From assembly GCA_026987075.1 (NCBI GenBank), contig JALSNI010000067.1:1-64000 (forward strand): DNA of 64,000 nucleotides, read 5' to 3'. The stretch's first letter is position 1. Every line of letters begins with the position of its first letter. The position numbers and the translations under genes were made by a program. The notes beneath the pieces are model-generated. The model worked only from the letters and a program-made list of their open reading frames with translations, searched no databases and was not told the DNA's origin. Positions 47,453 through 56,915 of this stretch are shown in pieces. This DNA is from Persephonella sp. (GTDB lineage Bacteria > Aquificota > Aquificia > Aquificales > Hydrogenothermaceae).

Positions 47453-48832
47453 ATGTGCGGAGTATTTGGAGTTTACAATAATACTGATGCATCACATATG
47501 ACTTTTTTAGGTCTTCATGCCCTTCAACACAGGGGACAGGAATCTGCAGGTATAGCCGTGTCTGATGGATACGACATTCATCTAAAGTTAGGAGAAGGTC
47601 TTGTAACGAGAATATTTAAAGAAGAAAACCTTAAAGAGTTAAAAGGAGACCTTGCTATTGGTCACGTTAGATATTCAACTTCTGGTGGTTCTGACCCTAA
47701 AAACATTCAGCCCTTTTTTGCTCACTTTTACGGTGGTTCTTTTGCTATAGCCCATAACGGAAATTTAGTTAATGCAGAAGAAGTTAGAATCCAATTAGAA
47801 AAAAATGGGGCTATATTCCGGTCAACATCAGATACAGAGGTATTTGTTCATCTAATAGCAAAGGCAAAAGAACCTCCTCCATCTCACATTATGCTTCACA
47901 AAAACGATAGAGATTTTCTTCCCCTTGTATTTTCTGCAATGTCTAAGGTAAAAGGAGCATATTCTCTTCTAATACTGAGGGAAAAACAGCTTATAGCAGT
48001 GAGAGACCCTTACGGCTTTAGACCCCTCGTCCTTGGAAAAAACAGGTCGGGAAGTTATTTTGTTGCTTCAGAAACCTGTGCATTAGACATTATTGATGCT
48101 GAATACCTAAGGGACATAAAACCGGGAGAGGTTTTAGTTATAGACGATGCTGGTATGCGTTCTTACTTCCCCCTTGACCACGCAGACCAGCCAAAGAAGT
48201 GTATATTTGAGTTTGTTTACTTTGCACGGCCAGATAGCCTTATATTTCAGGACTGGGTTTATGAAATTAGAAAAGAGATGGGAAGAACTTTGGCAAAAGA
48301 GTATAAAATTGATGCAGATTACGTCATTCCTGTTCTTGATTCTGGTCTTATAGCTGCAATGGGATATTCTGAAGAAAGTGGAATACCCCTTGAAATAGGA
48401 TTGATTAGAAACCACTATGTTGGAAGGAGCTTTATACAGCCAAAGCAAGAAATAAGAGATTTAAGTGTCCGCCTTAAACTCAATCCTGTTCGTCAGGTAA
48501 TTGAAGGAAAAAGATTAATAGTTATAGATGATTCGCTGGTTAGAGGAACTACCAGTAAAAAAATCGTAAACATGCTGAGAAGAGCAGGAGCTAAAGAGAT
48601 ACACCTGCTTTTAAGCTCTCCCCCTGTAATCAGCCCCTGTTACTATGGTATAGATACACCAACAAAAGAAGAACTTATTGCGGCTAACAAAACTGTAGAA
48701 CAGATAAGAGAGTATATAGGAGCAGACTCTCTTTATTATCTATCCCTTGAAGGAATGATATCATCAGCTAATAAACACAGACAGAAAGGATTCTGCACAG
48801 CCTGTTTTGATGGAAAATATCCCGTTCTGTAA
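47453..48832 (+). CDS. purF: Amidophosphoribosyltransferase
   Basis: 459 residues. The catalytic Cys is residue 2 (MCGVFGVYNN), exposed by Met removal without a propeptide. The glutaminase site has IGHVRYST and AHNGNLVN. The PRPP loop VIDDSLVRGTT is intact. Cysteines near the end (GFCTACFDGKYP) match the Bacillus-type enzyme that carries a [4Fe-4S] cluster. It commits PRPP to purine synthesis. It stands alone between two terminators. Confidence 0.97.
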   Translation: MCGVFGVYNNTDASHMTFLGLHALQHRGQESAGIAVSDGYDIHLKLGEGLVTRIFKEENLKELKGDLAIGHVRYSTSGGSDPKNIQPFFAHFYGGSFAIAHNGNLVNAEEVRIQLEKNGAIFRSTSDTEVFVHLIAKAKEPPPSHIMLHKNDRDFLPLVFSAMSKVKGAYSLLILREKQLIAVRDPYGFRPLVLGKNRSGSYFVASETCALDIIDAEYLRDIKPGEVLVIDDAGMRSYFPLDHADQPKKCIFEFVYFARPDSLIFQDWVYEIRKEMGRTLAKEYKIDADYVIPVLDSGLIAAMGYSEESGIPLEIGLIRNHYVGRSFIQPKQEIRDLSVRLKLNPVRQVIEGKRLIVIDDSLVRGTTSKKIVNMLRRAGAKEIHLLLSSPPVISPCYYGIDTPTKEELIAANKTVEQIREYIGADSLYYLSLEGMISSANKHRQKGFCTACFDGKYPVL

Positions 48833-48838
48833 AAAATA

Positions 48839-48856
48839 GGGGGCTAAAAAGCCCCC
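48839..48856 (+). terminator. Hairpin terminator after purF
   Basis: A 7-base GC-rich stem GGGGGCT/AGCCCCC around AAAA, beginning six bases after the purF stop. No T-tract follows, so efficiency is uncertain. Confidence 0.65.
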
Positions 48857-48880
48857 CACTGATGGCTCCAGCAGGGCATC

Positions 48881-48900
48881 GTTAGTTAACGCTAACTAAC
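48881..48900. promoter_or_regulatory. Palindrome upstream of the Xaa-Pro peptidase gene
   Basis: GTTAGTTAACGCTAACTAAC: perfect 8-base arms around ACGC. It covers the -35 region of a promoter whose -10 is TATAAT at 48907-48912. It shares the half-site GTTAGTTA with the palindrome at 45738. Confidence 0.5.
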
Positions 48901-48942
48901 AACAAATATAATATACTATAAAAAAAATTTCAAGGGGTTAGA

Positions 48943-50013
48943 TTGAAGCTGTTAGAAATTCAGGCAAAAATAAAAGAGAAAGGAATAGACGGGTTTTTAT
49001 TTTCCAGTAAACCTTCTGTTTTTTATCTTTCCCGATTTTATTCTACGAATGCTTATGTATTACTTACAGAGAGCAAAAAGCTGTTTATGACAGATAGTAG
49101 ATATTACGAAGGAGCAAAAGACAGGCTAAAAGACTGGGAAGTTATACTTTTTGGAAAGAAAAACAAAAAACAGATAGAAGAGCTTTCAGATATTATCAAC
49201 GAGATGGAAATAAAAAAGTTAGGTTTTGAGGAAGACAGGACAACAGTGTCTTTTTACAGAAAGTTAAAAGAGGCAGTGACAGCTGAACTTGTTGGTTTTT
49301 CAGGCTTTTTAAATCCATTCAGAGTTTCAAAAACAGAAGAAGAGATAGAGATAATAAGAAAAGCTGTTGAGAAAACAGACAGAGTATTTGCATACATTCT
49401 TAACAAGATACCTCAAGCTAAAGATGAGCTTGACCTTAGAAGAATGATAATAAATCAGATTTTTTTGGAAGGAGGAGAGGGAGAGAGCTTTCCTTCCATT
49501 GTTGCATCAGGAAAAAATTCAGCTGTCCCCCATCACGAAACATCCCACACAACAATAGAGAAAAATCAACCAGTCCTGATAGACATGGGAATGGTTTACA
49601 GGGGATACTGTTCAGATTTTACGAGAACAGTTTTTTATGGGAAAGTAGATAGAGAGCTTGAAAAGATATACCACATTGTGAAGGAAGCCCATTTAACAGC
49701 AGTTGAAAAAGTGAAAGCAGGAGTCCCTGTCAGAGAAATAGACTTGGCAGCAAGAAAAGTTATAGAAAAATATGGCTACGGCGATTACTTTTTGCATTCA
49801 ACAGGACACGGTGTTGGTATAGAAATACACGAACCTCCAAGAGTTTCCCACCTGTCAGAAGAGATATTAGTAGAAAATGCAGTTATTACCATTGAGCCAG
49901 GTATATATATTCCAGGAAAGTATGGGGTAAGATTAGAAAATGTTGTGGTTGTCAGAAAAAACAGCTGTGAAACTTTAACTAAGACCCCCCTTCAACCTTT
50001 TAAAATTGGCTGA
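48943..50013 (+). CDS. Xaa-Pro aminopeptidase/dipeptidase (M24)
   Basis: 356 residues. An N-terminal creatinase-like domain (~125 residues) is followed by the pita-bread M24 domain. The five metal ligands are visible: Asp in LIDMGMV, Asp in YCSDFTRT, His in STGHGVGIEIHEPP, Glu in ITIEPGIY and Glu in VRLENVV. It removes residues next to proline from peptides. The start is TTG at 48943, eight bases after AAGGGG; no in-frame ATG fits the family N-terminus. Confidence 0.92.
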   Translation: MKLLEIQAKIKEKGIDGFLFSSKPSVFYLSRFYSTNAYVLLTESKKLFMTDSRYYEGAKDRLKDWEVILFGKKNKKQIEELSDIINEMEIKKLGFEEDRTTVSFYRKLKEAVTAELVGFSGFLNPFRVSKTEEEIEIIRKAVEKTDRVFAYILNKIPQAKDELDLRRMIINQIFLEGGEGESFPSIVASGKNSAVPHHETSHTTIEKNQPVLIDMGMVYRGYCSDFTRTVFYGKVDRELEKIYHIVKEAHLTAVEKVKAGVPVREIDLAARKVIEKYGYGDYFLHSTGHGVGIEIHEPPRVSHLSEEILVENAVITIEPGIYIPGKYGVRLENVVVVRKNSCETLTKTPLQPFKIG

Positions 50014-50074
50014 CTTGTTAACATTATGACCTTTTTCAGTTTATTTTTCTTTCATATACTGTATTATTACACTT

Positions 50075-50857
50075 ATGAAGATTTCTACTTTTAACGTTAA
50101 CTCTATAAGAGCAAGGAAAGAGCTTATTGTTAGATGGCTTACAGAAAAAGAAAAAGAGATAGACATTCTGTGTTTTCAAGAAGTAAAAGTTGAAAAGAAA
50201 CTATTTCCTTACGAAGACTTTGAGAAACTTGGATTTCACTGCTATGTATACAGCCAAAAGGGGTATAACGGTGTTGCAACATTAACTAAAAAGGAAGCTG
50301 TTGAGATAGTAGAGGGAATAGGGGATAGTTACTTTGACCAGCAGAAAAGAGTTTTAACCACAAAGATTGATGACCTATGGATAATCAATGTATACGCCCC
50401 TCACGGAGACATGAGGGGAACAGAAAAGTATTACTACAAGTTAGACTGGTATAAAAAATTTTTAGAGTTTATTTCCCAGAATTTTTCACCAGAAGATAAA
50501 GTTGTGCTTTTAGGTGATTTAAATGTTGCATTAGAGGAGATGGATGTATGGAATCCTGAGCTCTTAAAAGACAGTATAGGAACTATGGAAGAGGAAAGGG
50601 AAGCTTTAAGAAAGATATTGGATTGGGGATTTGTTGACTGCTTTAGATACTTATATCCAGATAAAAAGCAGTTTACGTGGTGGGATTATATAGGTGGAGC
50701 AATATGGAAGAATGAGGGAATGAGAATAGATTATATACTCGCAACAAAACCTTTGATTCAAAATCTAACAGATGTTTATGTTGACCTATGGACAAGAAGG
50801 CGTAGAAATCCCAAACCTTCAGATCACGCTCCAGTTATAGGAGTATTTGATGTCTGA
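50075..50857 (+). CDS. xth: Exodeoxyribonuclease III (AP endonuclease)
   Basis: 260 residues. Endonuclease/exonuclease/phosphatase fold with FNVNSIRAR, CFQEVK (metal Glu), NVYAPHGD, GDLNVALEEMDVW, RIDYILAT and the C-terminal SDHAPVIG with the catalytic His. It repairs abasic sites. The stop codon overlaps the next gene's start. No clear Shine-Dalgarno. Confidence 0.95.
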   Translation: MKISTFNVNSIRARKELIVRWLTEKEKEIDILCFQEVKVEKKLFPYEDFEKLGFHCYVYSQKGYNGVATLTKKEAVEIVEGIGDSYFDQQKRVLTTKIDDLWIINVYAPHGDMRGTEKYYYKLDWYKKFLEFISQNFSPEDKVVLLGDLNVALEEMDVWNPELLKDSIGTMEEEREALRKILDWGFVDCFRYLYPDKKQFTWWDYIGGAIWKNEGMRIDYILATKPLIQNLTDVYVDLWTRRRRNPKPSDHAPVIGVFDV

Positions 50858-52154
50858 TGTAAATTTTTTATTAGAAGGTTTTAGACAGGACTTGAAGATA
50901 AGCTTAGAGAAAGTAAGACAGTTTTATGAAGAGTATCAACAGCTTAACAGAATAATAGGAGCATCCCAGGAAAAATACGAAAACATTCTTTTAAACTATA
51001 CAACAGAGGAGCTAAAATTTACCCTTGGATTTTTAACAAATATTTACAAAAACATTGAGAAGAAAAAGTATGTAGTAATAGACAGCATATTTGATACGGT
51101 AGAACATTCAGGGGAATTAAGCCTTTCTGTTTTTTACGGGAATAGAATTTTAGAAAAGTTTAGCTCTCCTGAAATAGAGGATAGTCTTGTAAGAATATAC
51201 ACTCTCAAAAGAGTGTTGAATGCTCTCATACTTTTAGACGATAAAGTTGAATACATAAAGTATCTTTTGCTATTTATGGAGGAAGCATTAAATTTCTATC
51301 AGAAATATCCGTCTTACGTTAAAGAAAACCTAAAAAACGGCACAGATTTTTATCAATTTATGTATATATACTCACTGAAAATAACAGGAGATGAAGAAGA
51401 AGCATTAGGTTTTTTAATAAAAGGATACGACATAAAGAGATTTATGATACAGGAAGATATTATTAACTATCCTGAAGAAAACAATCTGTTTCAGATTATT
51501 AACATAGTAGGTTCTTACCTTCAAATTAAAGATTCCTTCATCGCTTTAATAATAGATGTAGACCAGTATATAAAAGAGTTTGTTAGACAGATAAAAGACC
51601 TTAAGGACTCTTCATTAAAAAAACCTTCTATTTTGCAACCTTACGTTCAAAACCCTTTTAAAAGATACATAAACCAATTTTTAACAAATATGTATGTATT
51701 GGGATTTGAAGAGGAGTATTATGAAATTGCAAAGACGGTTCCAGAAATCATAACAAAAGACCATCAGATAATCATAAGAATAAATGAGATACTCCTGAAG
51801 GAAAACTTCAAAGACAAAAAAATCAAACAGATAAAAGAGGAAATAAATGTAGCATTTAATAATATGTCCATTCAAAAAAAAGAAAGTATTCTTTACGTTT
51901 ACTACAACGCTTATATATCAATTTTTAAAGAAAACATCAAAGAAATCAAAGATATAATAAAAGAGATTAAAGAAAGCATCAAAAAACTGAACAATCCTTT
52001 GAGTTTAAATGTTCCATTGTTTAGAGCATTAAACATATTGGGGGAAAAGGAAGAAGCATTAAAACTGGCAAAAAAAACAGAAGAAGAAGCTAAAATTTCA
52101 GGAAAAAAGTTTTTGGCAGAGGCAATAAAGGATTACATACAGACAGAATTTTAG
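50850..52154 (+). CDS. Unknown all-helical repeat-like protein
   Basis: About 434 residues from ATG 50850 (TTG 50847 is possible). Lys/Glu/Ile-rich and predicted almost wholly helical, with TPR-like stretches (KITGDEEEALGFLIKGYDIK and RALNILGEKEEALKLAKKTE). No signal peptide, membrane helix or Cys cluster. It is translationally coupled to exonuclease III (8-base overlap), which may or may not be functional. It resembles the 31390 protein in composition only. Confidence 0.7.
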   Translation: MSDVNFLLEGFRQDLKISLEKVRQFYEEYQQLNRIIGASQEKYENILLNYTTEELKFTLGFLTNIYKNIEKKKYVVIDSIFDTVEHSGELSLSVFYGNRILEKFSSPEIEDSLVRIYTLKRVLNALILLDDKVEYIKYLLLFMEEALNFYQKYPSYVKENLKNGTDFYQFMYIYSLKITGDEEEALGFLIKGYDIKRFMIQEDIINYPEENNLFQIINIVGSYLQIKDSFIALIIDVDQYIKEFVRQIKDLKDSSLKKPSILQPYVQNPFKRYINQFLTNMYVLGFEEEYYEIAKTVPEIITKDHQIIIRINEILLKENFKDKKIKQIKEEINVAFNNMSIQKKESILYVYYNAYISIFKENIKEIKDIIKEIKESIKKLNNPLSLNVPLFRALNILGEKEEALKLAKKTEEEAKISGKKFLAEAIKDYIQTEF

Positions 52155-52191
52155 TTATATTTAAAAGTATAAAGAACAAGGAGGGTGAACA

Positions 52192-52956
52192 TTGAGAGTA
52201 TTTATAGACAAAGCAGTTCTGTTTTTACACGCCTTTCCTCTAAACAGTGAGATGTTCTGCTATCAGTTTGAAACATTAGAGAAAGAGGGAGTTCCTTACA
52301 TTGCTGTTGATTATCCTGGATTTGGGAATGAAAGAAATTTCCCTTCAGATTACAGTATTGAAACCTTGACAGATGTGATTTTAGGGAAAATAAAGGATAT
52401 GGGAGTTAAGAAGGTTATACCTATTGGAGATTCAATGGGTGGATACATTATGTTTGATATGTGGAGGAGGTATCCTGAAGTAGTAGATGGTATGGTATTT
52501 GTGTCAACAAGAGCTGAAGCAGACACAGAGGAAGCTAAACAGACCAGATTTGCAACTATAGAAAGGATAAAAAAAGAAGGAAAGGGTTTCTTAATTGAGT
52601 TTATGCTGGAAGCTCAAACATCACCAGCAACGAAAAAGAACCCAGAAAAAATGGAAAAACTAAAATGTATAATGAACCAGGCTACAGAAGAAGGGATAAT
52701 AAAAGCATTGAAAGCACTTGCTTATAGAGCAGATAATACGGGATTATTGCCGTCTATAGATGTTCCAACTATCGTTGTAGCTGGGAAAGATGACGAGAAG
52801 GTAACTCCCCCTGAAATTGTGAAAAAAATAGCCGATGGTATAAAAGATGCCCAGTTTATTGAAGTAGAAAACTCAGCCCATCTTCCACCTTTTGAAAATC
52901 CTGACAGATTTAATGAAATTTTAATTACCTTTTTAAAAAAAATCTCCCAACGATAG
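52192..52956 (+). CDS. Alpha/beta-hydrolase
   Basis: 254 residues. Strand-turn LFLHAFPLNSEMF forms the oxyanion region. The nucleophile elbow is GDSMGG (Ser), the acid is in VVAGKDDEKVTPPE and the His in NSAHLPPFENP, giving a complete triad. The likely substrate is an ester or C-C bond of a small molecule; not resolvable. The start is TTG 52192, six bases after AAGGAGGG. Confidence 0.88.
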   Translation: MRVFIDKAVLFLHAFPLNSEMFCYQFETLEKEGVPYIAVDYPGFGNERNFPSDYSIETLTDVILGKIKDMGVKKVIPIGDSMGGYIMFDMWRRYPEVVDGMVFVSTRAEADTEEAKQTRFATIERIKKEGKGFLIEFMLEAQTSPATKKNPEKMEKLKCIMNQATEEGIIKALKALAYRADNTGLLPSIDVPTIVVAGKDDEKVTPPEIVKKIADGIKDAQFIEVENSAHLPPFENPDRFNEILITFLKKISQR

Positions 52957-53029
52957 GAAAAATTTATGAAAGTTACATTTACCAGTATAAGAAAGGATGA
53001 AGAAGGATACTATAAAAGGTAAAGAGATT

Positions 53030-55057
53030 TTATCCTTTAGAGTTTTTTAACCTGAAGCGTATTCTAAAGACAGCTCCCTCCTTTGAGGGAAGGGCTTTTA
53101 TACTCCCTTTATGCTTTTCTACAATTTCTTTTGTTATTGCAAGACCAAGTCCAGAACCTTTTGATTTCTTTGAATAATATGGTATAAATACTTTTTCTAA
53201 CTCCTCTACAGGTATTCCCTTTCCATTATCTTTAAAATAAATCTCTATATACTCACCTTCTTTCTTAGCGGTTATACTTAGCTTACCTTTTTTTTCATTA
53301 AGAGTAGATTCAAAACTGTTTTGTATAAGATTAAGAAAAGCCTGTCTTAATAGCTTTTTATCTCCTGAGATATTAATCTCTGATGGAATGTCTATCTCTA
53401 TCTCAAACTTGTCAGATTGATAACTGTTTTTCAGTTCTTCTAAAAGCTCTTTTAAGTTTATACTTTCAAAACTTAAATTTTCTCCTGTTGATGCAAACTG
53501 TCCAAACTCTTTTACTAATTTTGATAAATGGTCAACTTCTGTAAATATAACTTCAACAGACTTGTTTAAGATTTCTGCAAATCGGGGATTATTGTTTTCA
53601 AACTGTCTTTTTATCCTTTCTGCTGATAATCTTATTGGGGTTAAAGGATTTTTTATCTCGTGAGCTATTCTGCGAGCAATCTCCTTCCATGCTAATATCT
53701 TTTCTGCAGCTACTATCTCTGTAATATCGTCAAAAACAAGGACATAACCCTTTGCAGATATTTTCGTGATTTTTGCTATGAGTGTTTTACCTTCTAAATT
53801 AATTGTTTGTTCTTTATCAATCTCTCTTATGTTTAGTCCAAGATTTTTTATAAACTCTTCAATATCACTGCCTAATAATTGTTTTGGTTCTATATCTAAA
53901 ATCTCTGATGCTGCTTTATTAACTTTTTCTACTTTACCAAATCTGTCAGAGTATATCACGCCTGTTCTGGCATTCTCTAAAATTGCTTCTAAATACTCTT
54001 TGTTTGCTTTAAGGTCTTTGTTACTCCGTTGAAGTTGAAAGTATAGGTTTTTCAATTCGTCTACCATGTGATTAAACTCTTCAATAAGAATACCTATTTC
54101 ATCTGGAGCTTTTATATCCACTTTAACATTGAGGTCTCCATTTGCCAGTTTTTTAGAAGCATCAACTAAACTTTCAAGGGGATAAGTAAGATTTCTTACC
54201 ACATACTGACCAAACCAGAGGGCAGCAAAAATAACAAACATTGTTATAGTTAACATAGTCACAATATAACTTACTCTTATAGGATTCTTATAATATCGAA
54301 ATTGAGAGTATATGTCTGCAATATAGGATACTTCTTTTTTGTGCTTGCTCAAAAGAGGAGGCAAGCGATAATCTATCATTATATATTGATTATTCTTGAA
54401 TTTTCTTACATATCTTAAGTAGTAATTTCCCTTATCCTCTATTATGGATTTTTTTATTTTAAAGTCATAATTTTCTATCCCTTTCCGAGGTTTTCCATAA
54501 ATCATAACAGGTTTTTTATTACTGTCTAATATTACAATAGATACGATGTTAAACTTTTTGAAAGCTTCGTAAATGGTGATTTTTTTCTTTTCAATCATGT
54601 ATACAACGTCATCTAAAAACTGGGAATAATTTTTTATTTCTTCGTCAACAAGCTTCTGAACCGTTTTTAAGGCATTTTCAACTTTACCACTGAACCAGAG
54701 ATTGGTTGCGTTAGATATTAAACTGATAGAGGCAACAGACAAAATCATTGCGGGAATAATAACCATAGAAATCAAAATAAATGACAGTTTTTTTCTTAAT
54801 TTTCCAGTAGGCTGTTTTTTTTCAAAGAATAGCTTTATCAGATGTCTTAGAGAAATAGCAAGAATAGCAAGAAAAAATACAACATCAATGTTTATAATAA
54901 CAAGAAATATGTATGGATTAAAAACATCTTTTACTTTTGATATCTCTTTGAATATGTAAAGATTCCCAACTATAAATACAAATACGATGACGGATATTAT
55001 AAAGATGTTCCGGCGTCTTTTTTGAAAGTCAGCATAACTTCTGTCAAAATCTGTCAT
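53030..55057 (-). CDS. NtrY-like membrane sensor histidine kinase
   Basis: 675 residues. About three or four transmembrane helices (near 16-36, 48-70, 90-112 and 260-283) with a periplasmic loop are followed by HAMP (about 285-340), PAS (about 350-430) and HisKA with RRIAHEIKNPLTPIRLSAER. The HATPase domain ends in GSGLGLAITKEIVEKHKG. The H-box context (KNPLTPI) is that of NtrY/NtrB kinases, whose partners are often sigma-54 activators. No response regulator is adjacent; it stands as a single gene. Confidence 0.9.
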   Translation of the reverse strand: MTDFDRSYADFQKRRRNIFIISVIVFVFIVGNLYIFKEISKVKDVFNPYIFLVIINIDVVFFLAILAISLRHLIKLFFEKKQPTGKLRKKLSFILISMVIIPAMILSVASISLISNATNLWFSGKVENALKTVQKLVDEEIKNYSQFLDDVVYMIEKKKITIYEAFKKFNIVSIVILDSNKKPVMIYGKPRKGIENYDFKIKKSIIEDKGNYYLRYVRKFKNNQYIMIDYRLPPLLSKHKKEVSYIADIYSQFRYYKNPIRVSYIVTMLTITMFVIFAALWFGQYVVRNLTYPLESLVDASKKLANGDLNVKVDIKAPDEIGILIEEFNHMVDELKNLYFQLQRSNKDLKANKEYLEAILENARTGVIYSDRFGKVEKVNKAASEILDIEPKQLLGSDIEEFIKNLGLNIREIDKEQTINLEGKTLIAKITKISAKGYVLVFDDITEIVAAEKILAWKEIARRIAHEIKNPLTPIRLSAERIKRQFENNNPRFAEILNKSVEVIFTEVDHLSKLVKEFGQFASTGENLSFESINLKELLEELKNSYQSDKFEIEIDIPSEINISGDKKLLRQAFLNLIQNSFESTLNEKKGKLSITAKKEGEYIEIYFKDNGKGIPVEELEKVFIPYYSKKSKGSGLGLAITKEIVEKHKGSIKALPSKEGAVFRIRFRLKNSKG

Positions 55058-55088
55058 TTATAAAAATTTATTCCAGTTTTACAAACAG

Positions 55089-55865
55089 TCATAATTTTTT
55101 GTAACTTTCTGGGAGTTCCCGGGGCATTTTACCTAAATACTCAACTTCTTTATCTTCGTCAAGCCGTTTAGAAAAAGGTTTTTCCATAACAAGCTCTTCG
55201 TAAACATGGGCTACAAGACCTGCAGTTCTGCCGATAATAAAAAATCCTTTACCAAGTCTCCAGTCAAATCCCATCTCTGAGACAACAGCAGCAATAGCAC
55301 CGTCAACATTCATAACAAGTTTTTTCCCTTTAATTTTTTCTATAGCTTTTTCAACCTCTTCAGTAAACTGGCACATTTCACCATAAAATCCCAATTTTTT
55401 TGCTAATTCCATTATTTTTTTTGAACGGGGGTCGTATTTTTTGTAATATCTGTGTCCATATCCGGGAATTCTTTTACCAGACTTTAGATATTCTGATACC
55501 ACTTCTTCAGGATTCTTTTTGTAGTTTTCCTGTATAAATTTCATTGCCCCTTCAAGGGCTCCACCATGGGCTTCTCCAAATGCAAGAATTCCTGCTCCTA
55601 CTGCTACATGCAGTGAGTTCCCACCGCTTGCAACAGCCCTTGCAGCAATGACAGAGGGGGGAGCAATAGAGTGTTCCACTGTGGCAACAAATATGGCATC
55701 AAGCATCTGTTTTTCTTTTTCTGAAGGAAGTTCCCCTTTCAAAACTAAATAAACAGCCTCTGTAAAAGTTAGATTACCTATAAGGTCTGAAAGCTTATAA
55801 CCCCTAACATATGCTTCATGGTCAAAATGCCAGCTTATAGCTGTTCTCCACTTTTTCTTCTCCAT
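55089..55865 (-). CDS. Citryl-CoA lyase / short citrate-synthase-family protein
   Basis: 258 residues, the size of the Hydrogenobacter citryl-CoA lyase rather than a ~430-residue citrate synthase. Active-site parts of the family are present: EHSIAPPSVIAAR, GEAHGGALEGAM, and GYGHRYYKKYDPRSKK. It would cleave citryl-CoA to acetyl-CoA and oxaloacetate in the reductive TCA cycle. An unrelated citrate-synthase-like lyase remains possible because no citryl-CoA synthetase gene lies nearby. Divergent from the dppB-like gene. Confidence 0.8.
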   Translation of the reverse strand: MEKKKWRTAISWHFDHEAYVRGYKLSDLIGNLTFTEAVYLVLKGELPSEKEKQMLDAIFVATVEHSIAPPSVIAARAVASGGNSLHVAVGAGILAFGEAHGGALEGAMKFIQENYKKNPEEVVSEYLKSGKRIPGYGHRYYKKYDPRSKKIMELAKKLGFYGEMCQFTEEVEKAIEKIKGKKLVMNVDGAIAAVVSEMGFDWRLGKGFFIIGRTAGLVAHVYEELVMEKPFSKRLDEDKEVEYLGKMPRELPESYKKL

Positions 55866-55918
55866 AATATCTACCCTGTGATATTATTTAACATAAATAG
55901 TATAAACAAAGAGGAGAA

Positions 55919-56905
55919 ATGTTTTTATACATAGTAAGAAGACTTGTGCAGATGGTTCCCCTTGTTATTGGAATTACATTTATATCATTTCTCATTATAC
56001 AGCTTGCCCCTGGAGATTACTTAGACAAACTAAAGATGAATCCCCAGATATCTCAGGAAACCTTAGAGGAGCTGAAAAAAGCTTATGGATTAGATAAACC
56101 TTTGTTTGTCCAGTATTTTTACTGGTTATTAAATGCATTAAAGTTTGACCTTGGTTACTCATTTAGCTACCACGTTCCTGTTTTGGAGCTTATAAAAGAA
56201 AGAGTTGGTAATACACTATTTTTATCGGTAACTTCAGCTGTTTTGGCGTGGCTTTTGGCAGTTCCTATGGGTATATGGGCTGCACTTAATCCAAATAGAT
56301 GGGTTGATAAATTTGTGCAACTATTCTCCTTTACTTTTATGTCAATTCCAAACTTTTTCCTTGCTTTTTTACTGCTTTTTGTCGCAGTAAAGACAGGTTT
56401 ACTTCCAACAGGAGGAGCAACCTCTCCCAATTACGAGCAGCTCAGCTTTTTTGAAAAAATGTTAGACAGACTGTGGCATGTTTCTCTGCCTGCATTTGTT
56501 CTTGCTATAGGTTCATTAGCTGGATTGGTGAGACTGGTAAGAAGTGCTATGATTGAGTCGTTGCAGTCAGAATATGTTCTTTTTGCAAGAGCTAAAGGGT
56601 TATCTGAAAGGGAGATTATATACAAACATGCATTGAGAAATGCTCTTAATCCTTTTATTACTCTGTTAGGTTTTGAGATAGCAAGTCTTCTTTCAGGTGC
56701 CGCCTTAATAGAAATTATTGTTAACTGGCCAGGAATGGGAATGCTCATGCTTGACGCTGTTCTGTCTCAAGATTTATATCTGGTTATGGGAGGTCTCTAC
56801 ATAGGGGCTATTATGTTGATTATAGGAAATCTTATTGCTGACATTTTACTTGCAAAACTTGACCCAAGGGTTAGACAGAGAGAGGTTGAAGGAGTATTAA
56901 AATAA
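55919..56905 (+). CDS. Peptide/nickel-type ABC permease, DppB-like
   Basis: 328 residues with six transmembrane helices. It has the N-terminal motif RRLVQMVPLVIGITFISF of DppB/OppB and the EAA loop (YVLFARAKGLSEREIIYKHALRNAL) that contacts the ATPase. With the DppC-like protein it forms the channel of a peptide-family importer. No substrate-binding protein or ATPase is in the window. Confidence 0.9.
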   Translation: MFLYIVRRLVQMVPLVIGITFISFLIIQLAPGDYLDKLKMNPQISQETLEELKKAYGLDKPLFVQYFYWLLNALKFDLGYSFSYHVPVLELIKERVGNTLFLSVTSAVLAWLLAVPMGIWAALNPNRWVDKFVQLFSFTFMSIPNFFLAFLLLFVAVKTGLLPTGGATSPNYEQLSFFEKMLDRLWHVSLPAFVLAIGSLAGLVRLVRSAMIESLQSEYVLFARAKGLSEREIIYKHALRNALNPFITLLGFEIASLLSGAALIEIIVNWPGMGMLMLDAVLSQDLYLVMGGLYIGAIMLIIGNLIADILLAKLDPRVRQREVEGVLK

Positions 56906-56915
56906 GGAGGAGGTT

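Noticed and set aside
52966-53022. An 18-codon ORF (MKVTFTSIRKDEEGYYKR) after the hydrolase gene
   Set aside because: Too short, no good ribosome-binding site and no recognisable family; possibly a decayed remnant, but not supportable as a gene.
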